DNA from: Haladaptatus caseinilyticus
GTDB taxonomy: Archaea > Halobacteriota > Halobacteria > Halobacteriales > Haladaptataceae
Assembly: GCF_026248685.1 (NCBI RefSeq)
Contig: NZ_CP111036.1
Location: 1,364,001-1,428,000 of the forward strand
Direction: 5' to 3'
DNA: 64,000 bases
The translations under genes were made by a program, and so were the position numbers. The notes under the pieces are model-generated. The model did not search any database, had not been told where the DNA came from, and saw only the letters and a list, made by a program, of their open reading frames with translations. This document shows, one piece after another, positions 8,288 through 17,751 of the stretch; position 1 is the stretch's first letter; the number at the start of each line of letters is the position of its first letter.

Positions 8288-9919
8288 ATGAGCAACGTAG
8301 ATGTCCTCCTCATCGGCATCGATGCGGGCTGTCTGCCAGTTTTCGAACGCCTCTACGAAGACGACGTTATCCCGAACATCCGTTCTATCTGTGAGGATGG
8401 CGCGTCGGCTCCGTTGGAGTCCCAGATGCCACCGTGGACGCCGAGTGCGTGGCCATCGCTGTACACCGGCGTCAATCCCGGCAAACACGGCGTTTGTGGA
8501 TTCGTCGCCTACGATGGATACGACTTCCACGTGGTGAGCGGAAACGACGTAGAAGAACACTCGATATGGTCGCTCCTCGATAAACACGGCAAATCGAGCG
8601 TCGTCGTCAATGTGCCGGTGACCCATCCACCGAACGAGATCGACGGTGCGGTCATTCCGGGATTCATCGGTCCGGAGAACCCACGATGTTATCCCGATGG
8701 GCTGTTGGACGAGGTTCGTGAGGAAATCGGCGGCTATCGGGTGTATCCCAACTACTCGCGTGGCGACACCAGATTCTCCGACGCGGAGAAGATGGACGAG
8801 TATACGAACCTCGTGCGAATGCGCGGTGAAGCGTTCCGCTACCTCGCGGATAAGCACAGCCCCGACTTCGGATTCGTCCAGTTCCAGAAGACGGATACCG
8901 TTTTTCACGAGTTCGACGGCGACTGGGACAAGGTAAAAACCGTCTACGAGGAGACGGACAGACAGGTCGGCGAGATACTCGACGAGTGCGACCCGAACAC
9001 GGTCCTCATCGCCAGCGACCACGGGATGGGTCCATACGACAAATACGAGTTCCGCGTCAACGAGTTTCTTCGGGACGAGGGCTACGTGAAGGCGCGAAAA
9101 GGTGGAAAGGGGATGCCGTCGTGGAACCCGATTCAGGAGGAACTTCGTGAGGGCAAAGACACCAAGACGTGGGAACCGAACACCTTCGAGCGACTGGCCG
9201 CAAAGATGGCCGAGTTCGGGTTCACTGCCCACCGCATCAGGACCGGTCTGGAGAAGGTCGGTCTCGCCGAAATCGCCAAACAGTACGCGCCGAAAAACGT
9301 CGCCCGAACCGGCAACGAGCAGGTCGATTTCCCGAAATCGACCGCGTACATGCGCGCTCGAACCGAGTTGGGTGTTCGAATCAACTTACGAGGGCGCGAA
9401 CCGGAGGGAATCGTACCCCCCGACAAATACGACGAGGTTCGAGACGAACTGATAGAAAAGCTCAGTGCCGTCGAAACCCCGGATGGCGAACCGATATTCG
9501 GTGAAGTCGCGCCCCGTGAGAAATATTTCCACGGAAAGAACGCGGACAACGCCCCTGACATCGTAACGATTCCGAACGAGATGGGACAGTTCCTCTCCGC
9601 ACAGCTGCTTGGGGACTACTTCGCACCGCCGACGGAACCGTGGAACCACAAACTGGAGGGCGTCGTCGCCGCGAAAGGGCAGGGAATCGACCGAGACGGA
9701 ATGCCGACGAAGGCGCACCTCTTCGACGTGGCTCCGACGATCATGTCCATCTTCGGAATCCCGTACAGCGACCGAATGGACGGGTCCGTGATTCCGTTCG
9801 CCGAGGACATCGGCGCACAGAGCTATCCGGAGTACGAGGAGGACGACGACGTCTCCATGAACAGTGAAGACGAAGCGGGCGTCGAAGAGCGGTTGGCCGA
9901 CCTCGGCTACATGCAGTAG
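8288..9919 (+). CDS. Alkaline-phosphatase-superfamily phosphodiesterase/nucleotide pyrophosphatase
   Basis: The protein has 543 residues without a signal peptide. The metal site of the type I phosphodiesterase/nucleotide pyrophosphatase family is visible: an N-terminal aspartate in LLIGIDAG, the nucleophile loop TPSAWPSLYTGVNPGKHGV (Ser/Thr), IASDHGMGPY with paired Asp-His, and a C-terminal His in the LFDVAPTIMSIFGIP region. It resembles haloarchaeal AP-superfamily enzymes proposed to act on phosphodiesters or phosphonate-like substrates in the cytoplasm. The substrate is unknown. A purine-rich AGGTGAG lies 7 bases before the ATG. A 33-codon frame upstream (8190-8291) overlaps its start by the sequence ATGA. 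Confidence 0.8.
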   Translation: MSNVDVLLIGIDAGCLPVFERLYEDDVIPNIRSICEDGASAPLESQMPPWTPSAWPSLYTGVNPGKHGVCGFVAYDGYDFHVVSGNDVEEHSIWSLLDKHGKSSVVVNVPVTHPPNEIDGAVIPGFIGPENPRCYPDGLLDEVREEIGGYRVYPNYSRGDTRFSDAEKMDEYTNLVRMRGEAFRYLADKHSPDFGFVQFQKTDTVFHEFDGDWDKVKTVYEETDRQVGEILDECDPNTVLIASDHGMGPYDKYEFRVNEFLRDEGYVKARKGGKGMPSWNPIQEELREGKDTKTWEPNTFERLAAKMAEFGFTAHRIRTGLEKVGLAEIAKQYAPKNVARTGNEQVDFPKSTAYMRARTELGVRINLRGREPEGIVPPDKYDEVRDELIEKLSAVETPDGEPIFGEVAPREKYFHGKNADNAPDIVTIPNEMGQFLSAQLLGDYFAPPTEPWNHKLEGVVAAKGQGIDRDGMPTKAHLFDVAPTIMSIFGIPYSDRMDGSVIPFAEDIGAQSYPEYEEDDDVSMNSEDEAGVEERLADLGYMQ

Positions 9920-10001
9920 CTCCCTCCCGGGGGAACGGTCGTCTTCCGTACCGGCCCATCCGCTTATTCGGCGTGGCCTCGAACGCGTTCGAGGGGGTTT
10001 C

Positions 10002-11507
10002 ATGAACGAGAACGAGTTACCGGGCACGGATGCATCACTTTGGTTAGAGACGACGCCATCGACCGACTTTCAGCCATTGGCCGAGGATAAACGGGTCGAT
10101 GTCGCGGTCGTCGGGGGTGGTATCGCCGGTCTGTCCATCGCCATGGAACTCACGGACGCCGGAAAATCGGTTGCCGTACTCGAAGCGAAGCGGATAGCGT
10201 CCGGTGTTACTGCCCGAACGACGGCCAAGGTGACGAGCCAACACGGGCTCGTTTACGACGAGTTGACATCGAAGTTCGGCCGCGAAAAGGCGCGTCAGTA
10301 CGCGGATGCGAACGAGGCAGCCATCGAAATCGTCGCCGACAGAGCCGACCGAATAGAGTGTGATCTTCGAAGGGTACCGGCGTACACCTTCGTCAACGAC
10401 GAAAACGACCGAAACCGGGTTCGAAGGGAGGTGAACGCCGCCCGAAACGTCGGCCTCCCGGCCTCGTTCGTCGAGAGGATTCCACAGATACCTGCTGCCG
10501 TAGCCGCGGTTCGATTCGACGACCAAGCGCAGTTTCATCCCCGGAAGTATCTGCTCGGCCTCGCCGACGAGGTTTCGCACGACGGTTGCGACGTGTTCGA
10601 AGGGACGACGGTAACGGGGGTAACGCCGGGTTCGCCCTGCGAAGTCGAAACCGCACGCGGTACCGTGCTCGCCGACGACGTCGTTCTCGCGACTCACTTC
10701 CCGATAACTGACCCTGCGGGATACTTCGCCCGAATGTATCCGAAACAATCGTACGTGGTGGCCGTTCGAACGCGGGACCCGGCGCCGGATGGGATGTTCT
10801 ATCGGACCGGAACGCCGTACTTCTCCGCCCGGTCGCACGAAATCGACGGCGAGTCGGTCGTCCTCGTCGGCGGTCAGAACCACAAGACCGGGCAGGGCGG
10901 TTCGACTACGGAGCGGTACCGAGCGGTCGAACGCGAGGCGAGAAACCACTTCGACGTTGACGAGGTCGTTTTCCGTTGGTCGACGCAAGACTACCGGTCG
11001 GTAGACGGCGTACCGTTCATCGGTCCCATCGCACCGTGGCGAGAGCACGTGTACGTTGCGACCGGGTTCGGCGGGTGGGGAATGACGACCGGCGTCGTAG
11101 CGGGTCGAATCCTCGCGGAGGAGATCGCTGGAACGGGCAGCGAGTGGGCCGACGTGTTCGACCCCGGACGGTTGCCGCCGCTCTCGAACGCAACGTCGTT
11201 CGTCGAGGAGAACACGAACGCCGGAAAACAGTTCGTGGCGGATTGGACGACCAAACCGCACGCAACCACGGAACCACTACCACCGGGTAATGCGCGGATC
11301 GTTCGTGAAAATGGCAGCGCAATCGCCGAGTATCGGGACGAAAACGACGAACTCCATCGCGTTTCGGCAGTCTGTACCCACCTCAAATGTCTCGTGAAGT
11401 GGAACGACGCGGAGGAAACGTGGGACTGTCCGTGTCATGGCTCACGATTCGACTGCGACGGGTCGGTTCTCGACGGTCCAGCGGTTCGTGACCTCCCAAA
11501 GCGATAG
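10002..11507 (+). CDS. FAD-dependent oxidoreductase with C-terminal Rieske 2Fe-2S domain
   Basis: The protein has 501 residues and two parts. Residues 1 to about 390 form a DAO-type flavoprotein: VAVVGGGIAGLSIAMEL is the FAD-binding dinucleotide fold, then DVVLATHFP and ATGFGGWGMTTG near its end. Residues about 410-500 form a Rieske domain with CTHLKCLVKWN and CPCHGSRFDCDG, giving the Cys-His / Cys-His ligands of a 2Fe-2S cluster. Such fusions pass electrons between the cluster and the flavin. They occur in bacteria and archaea as predicted amine or glycine-betaine-like oxidases, but the substrate is unproven. I use the ATG at 10002; the frame is open to 9864 only because it overlaps the previous gene. 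Confidence 0.88.
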   Translation: MNENELPGTDASLWLETTPSTDFQPLAEDKRVDVAVVGGGIAGLSIAMELTDAGKSVAVLEAKRIASGVTARTTAKVTSQHGLVYDELTSKFGREKARQYADANEAAIEIVADRADRIECDLRRVPAYTFVNDENDRNRVRREVNAARNVGLPASFVERIPQIPAAVAAVRFDDQAQFHPRKYLLGLADEVSHDGCDVFEGTTVTGVTPGSPCEVETARGTVLADDVVLATHFPITDPAGYFARMYPKQSYVVAVRTRDPAPDGMFYRTGTPYFSARSHEIDGESVVLVGGQNHKTGQGGSTTERYRAVEREARNHFDVDEVVFRWSTQDYRSVDGVPFIGPIAPWREHVYVATGFGGWGMTTGVVAGRILAEEIAGTGSEWADVFDPGRLPPLSNATSFVEENTNAGKQFVADWTTKPHATTEPLPPGNARIVRENGSAIAEYRDENDELHRVSAVCTHLKCLVKWNDAEETWDCPCHGSRFDCDGSVLDGPAVRDLPKR

Positions 11508-11757
11508 CGTCGCAGTCGGGTGATCGTACTAGATCTCGGGGAGATAGCGCCCAAGATGCTACGTCACGAACGCCCTCGTCGTATCGCAATCTGTGGTTTC
11601 GTGATGTGCCATCCGCTTTCGTATCCATCGGCGTGTCGAAATCCGCTGTCCCTCTCATTCGTTGTCCTCCATTCGATTACACCGTCGTCAGGGTGATCAA
11701 ATCGGGTACAGATGGCTACAAACTCGAAAATCGAAATATGGAGATGCCTATCGGCTC

Positions 11758-13004
11758 TCACCACTGCGTCAGCGCCTTGGCGCCATGCGAATACGACAGC
11801 ACGCCGAAGAAGGTCAGGACGCCGGAAATAGACGTCAGTCCGCCCACGTAGAACACCCACTGGATGCCGGGACCGGTCATCAGGATGCCCGCCAGAATCG
11901 GGGCGAGGATGCTACCGGGTCGCCAAACTAACTCCCGGATTCCGAAGCTGCTGGCCACGCCTGCTCCGTCCGCACCTTCGTCCGCGAACAACGCCATGCT
12001 GGCTGTTCGCGGAAACTGTCCGCGACGCCGAGTAGTGCGTTGAGGAAGACGAGCGGCAGGAAAGCGGGCGAGAGTTCGCCGAGGGTGGGGAACAGTGCGG
12101 GCAGCCCGAGCACCGTTCCAATCGCGGGCGCAAACGGAATACAGAGCGCGACGAGTCCGTACATACCCCCGCCGACGAATACGAACAGGGCGCGGCCGTA
12201 CTGGTCGGAGAGTCGCCCCGTGTGGGGCTGAAACAGCATGTTCATGAATTTCTCCGAGATGAGCACGACGCTGACCGCGAGCGCCGCGTAGGCCAGTCCA
12301 CCCCTCGAAGCCTCCAGCCCCGCATACACGACGACCCAGTTTCGGACCATCGTCACCGCGACGGCGTACTGCGACCGGAAACTCGTCAGCGTCAGGAGTT
12401 TGCGGTTGAGCGCCAAGTTGGAGAACGGAAATCCCTCGATTCGTGTTCCGTCGCGTTCGACGAATAACAGTACACCGAGCGAAGCTGGAATCAACAGGGC
12501 AACGATGACGCCGAAAACCACGTCAAATCCGTATCGAGCGTACAGCATGGCAGCGGAAATCGACCCGAGGATGGACGCGGCGAACCGCGCCGCGTTGGCT
12601 TTTCCAATGTGGTTCGCGCGTGTGTCTGCCGACGAGAGTTCACCGACCAACGAGAGCGTGATGAGGCCGGTACCGGTGATGGCGATGCCTTGCAGCGCCC
12701 GCGCCGCGATGAAGCCCCAACTACTCTCCACGAAGGGGAACGCGGCGTACGATAGAACCGACAGCGCGAAGCTCCCGAGCAGGACGGTTCGTTTGTCGTA
12801 TCGGTCACCCGCCCACGCCATCGGAACGACGACGACGGTCTGTGCTGCGGTGAGTCCGGAAACGAACAACCCGACGACGACGCCCGATTGGGGGTCGAGG
12901 ATGTTGAGGTACTCCGGCAGAAGCGTCGCCAGCGTAATGAAACCGAACCCCGTGGCGAACCGCGTGAGATAGAGCGCGTAGAATTGGACTCGAGTTCGGT
13001 GCAC
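11758..13004 (-). pseudogene. MFS transporter with single-base frameshift
   Basis: Two overlapping frames together make one 12-helix major facilitator protein of about 415 residues. The N-terminal part (13004 down to about 12005) runs MHRTRVQFYALYLTRFATGFG to FLNALLGVADSFRE. The continuation, in another frame from about 12003 down to 11758, reads PASMALFADEGADGAGVASSF and ends with the last two helices. The signature GDRYDKRTVL is the loop 2-3 motif. Exactly one base is missing, most likely in the codon after the DSFRE glutamate near 12004-12005. Without it the transporter would lose its last helices. This may be a true inactivating mutation or a sequencing error. The substrate is unknown. 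Confidence 0.8.
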
Positions 13005-13061
13005 GGTCTTCCCTGCGAAGAAACGCGGAAAAACCCTTTCGTTTCGAAATAGATGTGCTGG

Positions 13062-14801
13062 TCAGTCGTCCGCACTTGCCGTCGGTCGATTGGCGAACGC
13101 ATTTCTTGTCTCCGAAGAGAGCCGATTGACGATCGCTCGACCATCCCGCTCCCGCTCGATCAATCCGTCCGCTTCCAGTCGTTTTAGGTGGTGCGTAACG
13201 GTGCTTGGATCGCGTCCCAGTTCGTCGGCCAGTTCGCCACCGGAGGCTGGTTCCCTGCGGGCGACCGCATCGAGCACCGCCGCAGTCGGCCCGTCGGCTA
13301 ACGCGGCGGCCAGTTCGACTCCCTCGTCGTCGGGATAAAACCGGCGCTTGCCGCGCAATTTCGCTCCTGTTATCATCTTCTCTCGCTCCAACACCCGGAG
13401 ATGATGCCGAATCGTCGAGAGCGACACGCTCATCCGTTCGTCTAACTCCGAGAGGTACAACCCCGGCGTTCGCTCGATTCGAGCGAACAGGTCCTGCCGT
13501 ACCTCATGCTCCAACGGATCGGAATCGTCGTATCGGCTATATCGATACATCGTCATAAATCGCCAGAGTCGGGGGGTCCCCTTTCCCGTACTGACGGGTG
13601 CGACCGACGCCGCACCCGAGTTTATCGTCAGCGCGGTTACATCCGGGAGGTGACTGGCGACGCCCATTACGAGCGCTGCACCGGCAAGTCCCGCGGCTTC
13701 GACTGGTTTCGGAATCGATTCTTCCGACGGGTATCGCTGGCGTGCGTTCGTTTTCGACGGAGTCCCGTCGGCGCTATCCAGTTCACCGCCTGCGTCCGCC
13801 GTTTCATCCGTTGCTCCCAACGACTCACTGTCCGATTCCGTCCGCTTACCATCCGCTCTTGCGTCGCCTGTTTCACGCTGGTTTGCCGACGCGGGTTGTT
13901 GTCCGACTGTTTCCGCGGTCACTGCTTCGTTGCCGCTCTCTGCGACGCGTTCCTTTGCGGTTTCGGCTGCATTCGTGGCGCCGTCCATCCCCGACTTGGT
14001 ACGTCCCTGGCGCTGAATCCCTGTATCCGCCGTTTCATCGGTGTGGTCATCTCTCGACTTCGAGACCGTTTCCGCCCCGGCCGAATCCCTCTGACCAGTC
14101 GATGGAGCTGACTTTGGAACGTTTTTCGGCGTAGTCACACCCCCTTCGGGTGATGGCTGCTCGACCGCCCCGGTTCGGTCGTCGTCCGTTCGTGCCATCG
14201 CAGTCGTCTGACCTGCTTCGGGATCGGGGGAATCGACCGCACCGCTTGTTGTCGTGGCATCCTCGACGGACTCGCCCGTATTTCCGATGGGATTTCCAAT
14301 CGAAGCTTCCGTCGTTTCCGTGGTATTCGGGACGGATGGTCCGCCGTTGTTGGCTGTCCCATCAGTCGAGTTCGAACCGATATCGGTGACGCCGTCCCCG
14401 GAGTCCGTGATTTGATTTGTCCCGTCCGTCGGGTCGGAAACGGGTTCGGTCACGTCGTCGGTCGAATCCTCGGGCGTATCCGTAGTCGTATCAACACCGG
14501 TCGAAGGAGTGTCCGAAACGGTGTTCGTTGCGTCTCCGACCATACCACTGTTAGATTCCGCTGTCGTCGTCACTGGCGTCGGTGTCGTCGTTTTCGCACT
14601 CGTCGCAGCAACAGTCGTACTCGGGATCGTTTCGGCGCTCCCCGTCGCGGATATCGTTGTTGCCGATTCGGCACTCATGGTGTTCGTGCTGTCCAATGCC
14701 GCTCCGCTCGTCCCGCCACCCGGAATCGCAAGGGCCATGCTCGGCAAGCAAAGTAATGCGGCGAGCAGTACCACAACGGGCCGGTCGATAGATACGGCCA
14801 T
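13062..14801 (-). CDS. Membrane-anchored winged-helix regulator with long Ser/Thr-rich extracellular part
   Basis: The protein has 579 residues: a signal-type hydrophobic segment (about 5-26), roughly 330 residues rich in Thr, Ser, Glu, Asp and Gly with low complexity, a second hydrophobic helix (about 367-390), and two winged-helix domains (about 425-490 and 500-570). The helix-turn-helix parts include SLSTIRHHLRVLEREK and DPSTVTHHLKRLEADG, the ArsR/MarR-like family. The order implies an outer disordered stalk, one membrane pass and a cytosolic DNA-binding tail. This is an inference from sequence; haloarchaeal membrane-bound HTH proteins of this type are known but uncharacterised. It is divergent from the subtilase at 14940 with 138 bases between starts, so it may control the export operon. 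Low-complexity length may vary. Confidence 0.78.
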   Translation of the reverse strand: MAVSIDRPVVVLLAALLCLPSMALAIPGGGTSGAALDSTNTMSAESATTISATGSAETIPSTTVAATSAKTTTPTPVTTTAESNSGMVGDATNTVSDTPSTGVDTTTDTPEDSTDDVTEPVSDPTDGTNQITDSGDGVTDIGSNSTDGTANNGGPSVPNTTETTEASIGNPIGNTGESVEDATTTSGAVDSPDPEAGQTTAMARTDDDRTGAVEQPSPEGGVTTPKNVPKSAPSTGQRDSAGAETVSKSRDDHTDETADTGIQRQGRTKSGMDGATNAAETAKERVAESGNEAVTAETVGQQPASANQRETGDARADGKRTESDSESLGATDETADAGGELDSADGTPSKTNARQRYPSEESIPKPVEAAGLAGAALVMGVASHLPDVTALTINSGAASVAPVSTGKGTPRLWRFMTMYRYSRYDDSDPLEHEVRQDLFARIERTPGLYLSELDERMSVSLSTIRHHLRVLEREKMITGAKLRGKRRFYPDDEGVELAAALADGPTAAVLDAVARREPASGGELADELGRDPSTVTHHLKRLEADGLIERERDGRAIVNRLSSETRNAFANRPTASADD

Positions 14802-14939
14802 CCCCTCCTCTGTCCTCAGATATCATACACCGTTCCAGATATTTAGTGCTGACTGTCGTTATCCCAACTATTTGCTCCGTTTGGACGTTTGGATGGTTTT
14901 GTCACAATCTCTTTTCAGTGGGTAGTTCTCCCATGGTGT

Positions 14940-17741
14940 ATGGGAACAGAGCATTCTCAAGATGATTGTACTAATGAACTTTCTCGACGAACATTTCTCG
15001 CAGCGAGCGGCGCTCTCGCCGGAGCAGGCTTCCTCTCGACCGGCGATGTAACCGCGAATGGCTCGTTCGACGACCGATTTTCGAACTGGCGGGTGAGGGA
15101 AGCGACGCACGCATGGGACCGTGGTTATCGCGGTCGAACCGACCGAACGATCGGCTTGACCGACAGCGGCATCGATTCGCGTCATCCCGATCTCGGTCCG
15201 TGGAACGGCGTTCGAGCAGTCGCCCGCGACGGCGAACTTCTCATCACGAAGGACGCCCCCGACGCCGTCAACCGAGTCGAACTCACGACGTCGGAATCCT
15301 TCTCCGGCTCGATCGGCCCCGGTACGTTCGCCGCACCGGAGACGAAACGCCACGCCTTCGTCGTGCCCGACGGTGCGGACGAGATTCAGGCAACCTGCGC
15401 GTGGTCGCCGGAGAACGTCCAGGGCGAAGGCGAAGATCTCGAATTCTATATCGAAGACGCATCGGGGGAACGCGTCGCCAGCTCTGCAACCGCGGAAAAC
15501 CCTGAAACGCTCACGGTGGGTTTGACTCCCGGCAACGAGTATACGTTCGTCGTCGAAACGTACCTGAACGCCACCGCTGACTACGAAATCACGGGCGACT
15601 ACTATCGATATGAGGGGTCGCTTACGCCCTACAGTGGGAGTGTCTTCCCGTCAGGTAACGTGACCCCGGACACCCCGAAAGTCGTCGGCTGGTACGACTC
15701 CGGTAGTCGTTACGGAAGCTACGCCAAACCGCGGGACGAGAATGGCCACGGGACACACGTCACGTCCATCATGGCTGGCTCCGGTATCGCCAGCGCGGTT
15801 GACCCGGATACGGTAACCGAAGACGAACCCCAGACGACGTTGACACTCGGTGAGACGCTCTCCTACGAAGTCGATGCACGCCCGGACCGCGGCATTTTCG
15901 GCGGCGCATACGGCGACGGCATCGAAATCATCATCGAGGGCCCGAACGGACAGGAACTCGGCTCCTCGAAGGTGCTCTCGGATACGAGCGAGTGGGACAA
16001 CAACGTCGCGGAAGCCCATACCGTCCACCAGTCCGGTACCGCGACCTACACCGTCTACGTCCGCCCTGCGGAAGGCGAATCGGCCTCGACCGGGACCGTC
16101 GATTCCGTGAGCGTCGGCGCGTTCTTCGGTGAGGACGAGTCGGTCGGTGACCGACTCGCAAGTGGTGACCGTTCCGTCCACGCCGGGATCGCACCCAATT
16201 CGAGCGTCGTCGGATTACAGGGTCTCGGCGGTGCGACCGCCGACCTCGCACGACACGCCGAGACGTTTGCCGACCGGTTCAACATGCGTGTCGTCAACAT
16301 GTCGTGGGGGTACGTCGGCGGCGCACCACTCGGCGCGGCGGGGGGGCTGCTGGCCGAAGATCCATCGATTATCAAGGATATCGCGTCTGCGGGCATCCTC
16401 GTCTCCGCTGCCGCAGGTAACGCCGGAACGCCGGCCAACGGAAACGGTGCGCCGAACGTCGCCGACGAGACCATTTCGGTCGTGGCGACCGGCCCGCTCG
16501 ACGGTATCGCGGCGTACTCCAGCGGAGGTCTCGGAGCATACGACGAAGACTCGGACACGGTCTACCGCAAACCGGACGTAACCGCTCCCGGCGGAACCGT
16601 CACCGACCTCGCGCGGGCGGCGAAGAAAGGCATCGCCGCCGACCCCGAGAGCGAGCAGCCACCCATCCGTGATTACACGGGCAAAGCTGGCACGAGCATG
16701 GCCGCACCGTACGTCTCTGGGATTTCGGGACTCGTCGCGGAGGCGATGGAAAGCGACGACGCGCCGAGCGCGATTCGACTCTCGTCGCCGGATGATGCAG
16801 GGTTGGAGGACGTGTATCTGCTCAAACAGGCCATCCTCGCGACTGCCTCGGAAACCGCGTTCACTGCGGCACCCTACCATCGAACGGAGGGACCGACCTA
16901 CGATTTCGGTTCTCGTGACCCCTACGAGGGCTACGGTCGGGCCAACGTCGGAACGGCAATCGACGCCGTGTCCCGAGACATTACCGGTGTTTCGAGCGAC
17001 ACCATCGGGCTGAACGTCCCCGAAGACGAGCGCGCCTTCGCTGGCTACGTCGAAGCAGGGCCGGGAACCGTCGAAGTCGACGTGTCCTTCAGCCACCTGT
17101 CTGGCGGTAACAAGGGCATAGCGAAAGGTAACCCCCATATCGACCTGTTCGTGTACGACGCAGAAAATCCGTCCACGAACGGCGAACCGAACATCCTCGC
17201 TCGAACGCAGGGACTGACGGGAGACGCTTCCCTCACCGTCTCTCTCGGTCGGAACAGTGGCCAGAACGTGTTGTACGTCGTCGGCAAACTCGTCAACGTT
17301 CCCGGTGCCGTCAACGGCAACGACGTGCAGGCGCATTTCGACGTGAACGTGACGGCCAAGGACGGCTTCTTCGTGGATGGTACGCGCGAGAACGATGCCA
17401 CCGTCTTTACCGGCGGCCAGACGAACCAGGTGAACCTCTCGGTCGACCCGTCCGAAACTTCGCAGGTTCGCGACGTGGTGCCGACCGAGTGGACCGTTCT
17501 GACGGAATACTCCGACGATGTCGCTCGTGTCGAAGATGTGGGCGACGTACAGCACGTCTACTTCGAAAACGACGCGACCGCCGATCAGCAGACAGAGTTC
17601 ACCTACTTCGTTGAGGCACCCGACTCGCTGGCCGAATCCGGCGAATACACCTTCGGTTCCCTGCAAGTGAACCCCGGTTCGTCGTGGGTGGACGTGAGCG
17701 GAACGAACGACACGCTGGTTGTCGTCGGTGCCAGCTCATAA
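14940..17741 (+). CDS. Tat-exported subtilase (S8) with inserted beta domains and shared C-terminal module
   Basis: The protein has 933 residues. Tat signal: SRRTFLAASGALAGAGF at about 15-31. Peptidase S8 triad: Asp75 (TDSGIDSRHPDL), His270 (GHGTHVTS), Ser586 (GTSMAAPY), with the oxyanion Asn in AAAGNAGTP. Unlike its neighbours it has no inhibitor-type propeptide; the catalytic domain follows the signal almost at once. A PPC-like beta domain (FSGSIGPGTF..., about 120-220) sits between the Asp and His, and a second beta-sandwich between His and Ser. The last ~120 residues carry the FTGGQTNQV / VRDVVPTEWTV / FVEAPDS / YTFGS module shared through this operon. It should degrade proteins outside the cell. 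It is first gene of the row; the next starts 10 bases later. The start at 14940 is chosen because it places the Tat motif normally. Confidence 0.9.
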   Translation: MGTEHSQDDCTNELSRRTFLAASGALAGAGFLSTGDVTANGSFDDRFSNWRVREATHAWDRGYRGRTDRTIGLTDSGIDSRHPDLGPWNGVRAVARDGELLITKDAPDAVNRVELTTSESFSGSIGPGTFAAPETKRHAFVVPDGADEIQATCAWSPENVQGEGEDLEFYIEDASGERVASSATAENPETLTVGLTPGNEYTFVVETYLNATADYEITGDYYRYEGSLTPYSGSVFPSGNVTPDTPKVVGWYDSGSRYGSYAKPRDENGHGTHVTSIMAGSGIASAVDPDTVTEDEPQTTLTLGETLSYEVDARPDRGIFGGAYGDGIEIIIEGPNGQELGSSKVLSDTSEWDNNVAEAHTVHQSGTATYTVYVRPAEGESASTGTVDSVSVGAFFGEDESVGDRLASGDRSVHAGIAPNSSVVGLQGLGGATADLARHAETFADRFNMRVVNMSWGYVGGAPLGAAGGLLAEDPSIIKDIASAGILVSAAAGNAGTPANGNGAPNVADETISVVATGPLDGIAAYSSGGLGAYDEDSDTVYRKPDVTAPGGTVTDLARAAKKGIAADPESEQPPIRDYTGKAGTSMAAPYVSGISGLVAEAMESDDAPSAIRLSSPDDAGLEDVYLLKQAILATASETAFTAAPYHRTEGPTYDFGSRDPYEGYGRANVGTAIDAVSRDITGVSSDTIGLNVPEDERAFAGYVEAGPGTVEVDVSFSHLSGGNKGIAKGNPHIDLFVYDAENPSTNGEPNILARTQGLTGDASLTVSLGRNSGQNVLYVVGKLVNVPGAVNGNDVQAHFDVNVTAKDGFFVDGTRENDATVFTGGQTNQVNLSVDPSETSQVRDVVPTEWTVLTEYSDDVARVEDVGDVQHVYFENDATADQQTEFTYFVEAPDSLAESGEYTFGSLQVNPGSSWVDVSGTNDTLVVVGASS

Positions 17742-17751
17742 GGTGAGTATC

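Noticed and set aside
16215-17666. Long antisense frame of 483 codons inside the first subtilase
   Set aside because: Typical shadow in GC-rich haloarchaeal genes; product is Arg/Val/Phe-rich and lacks the acidic composition.
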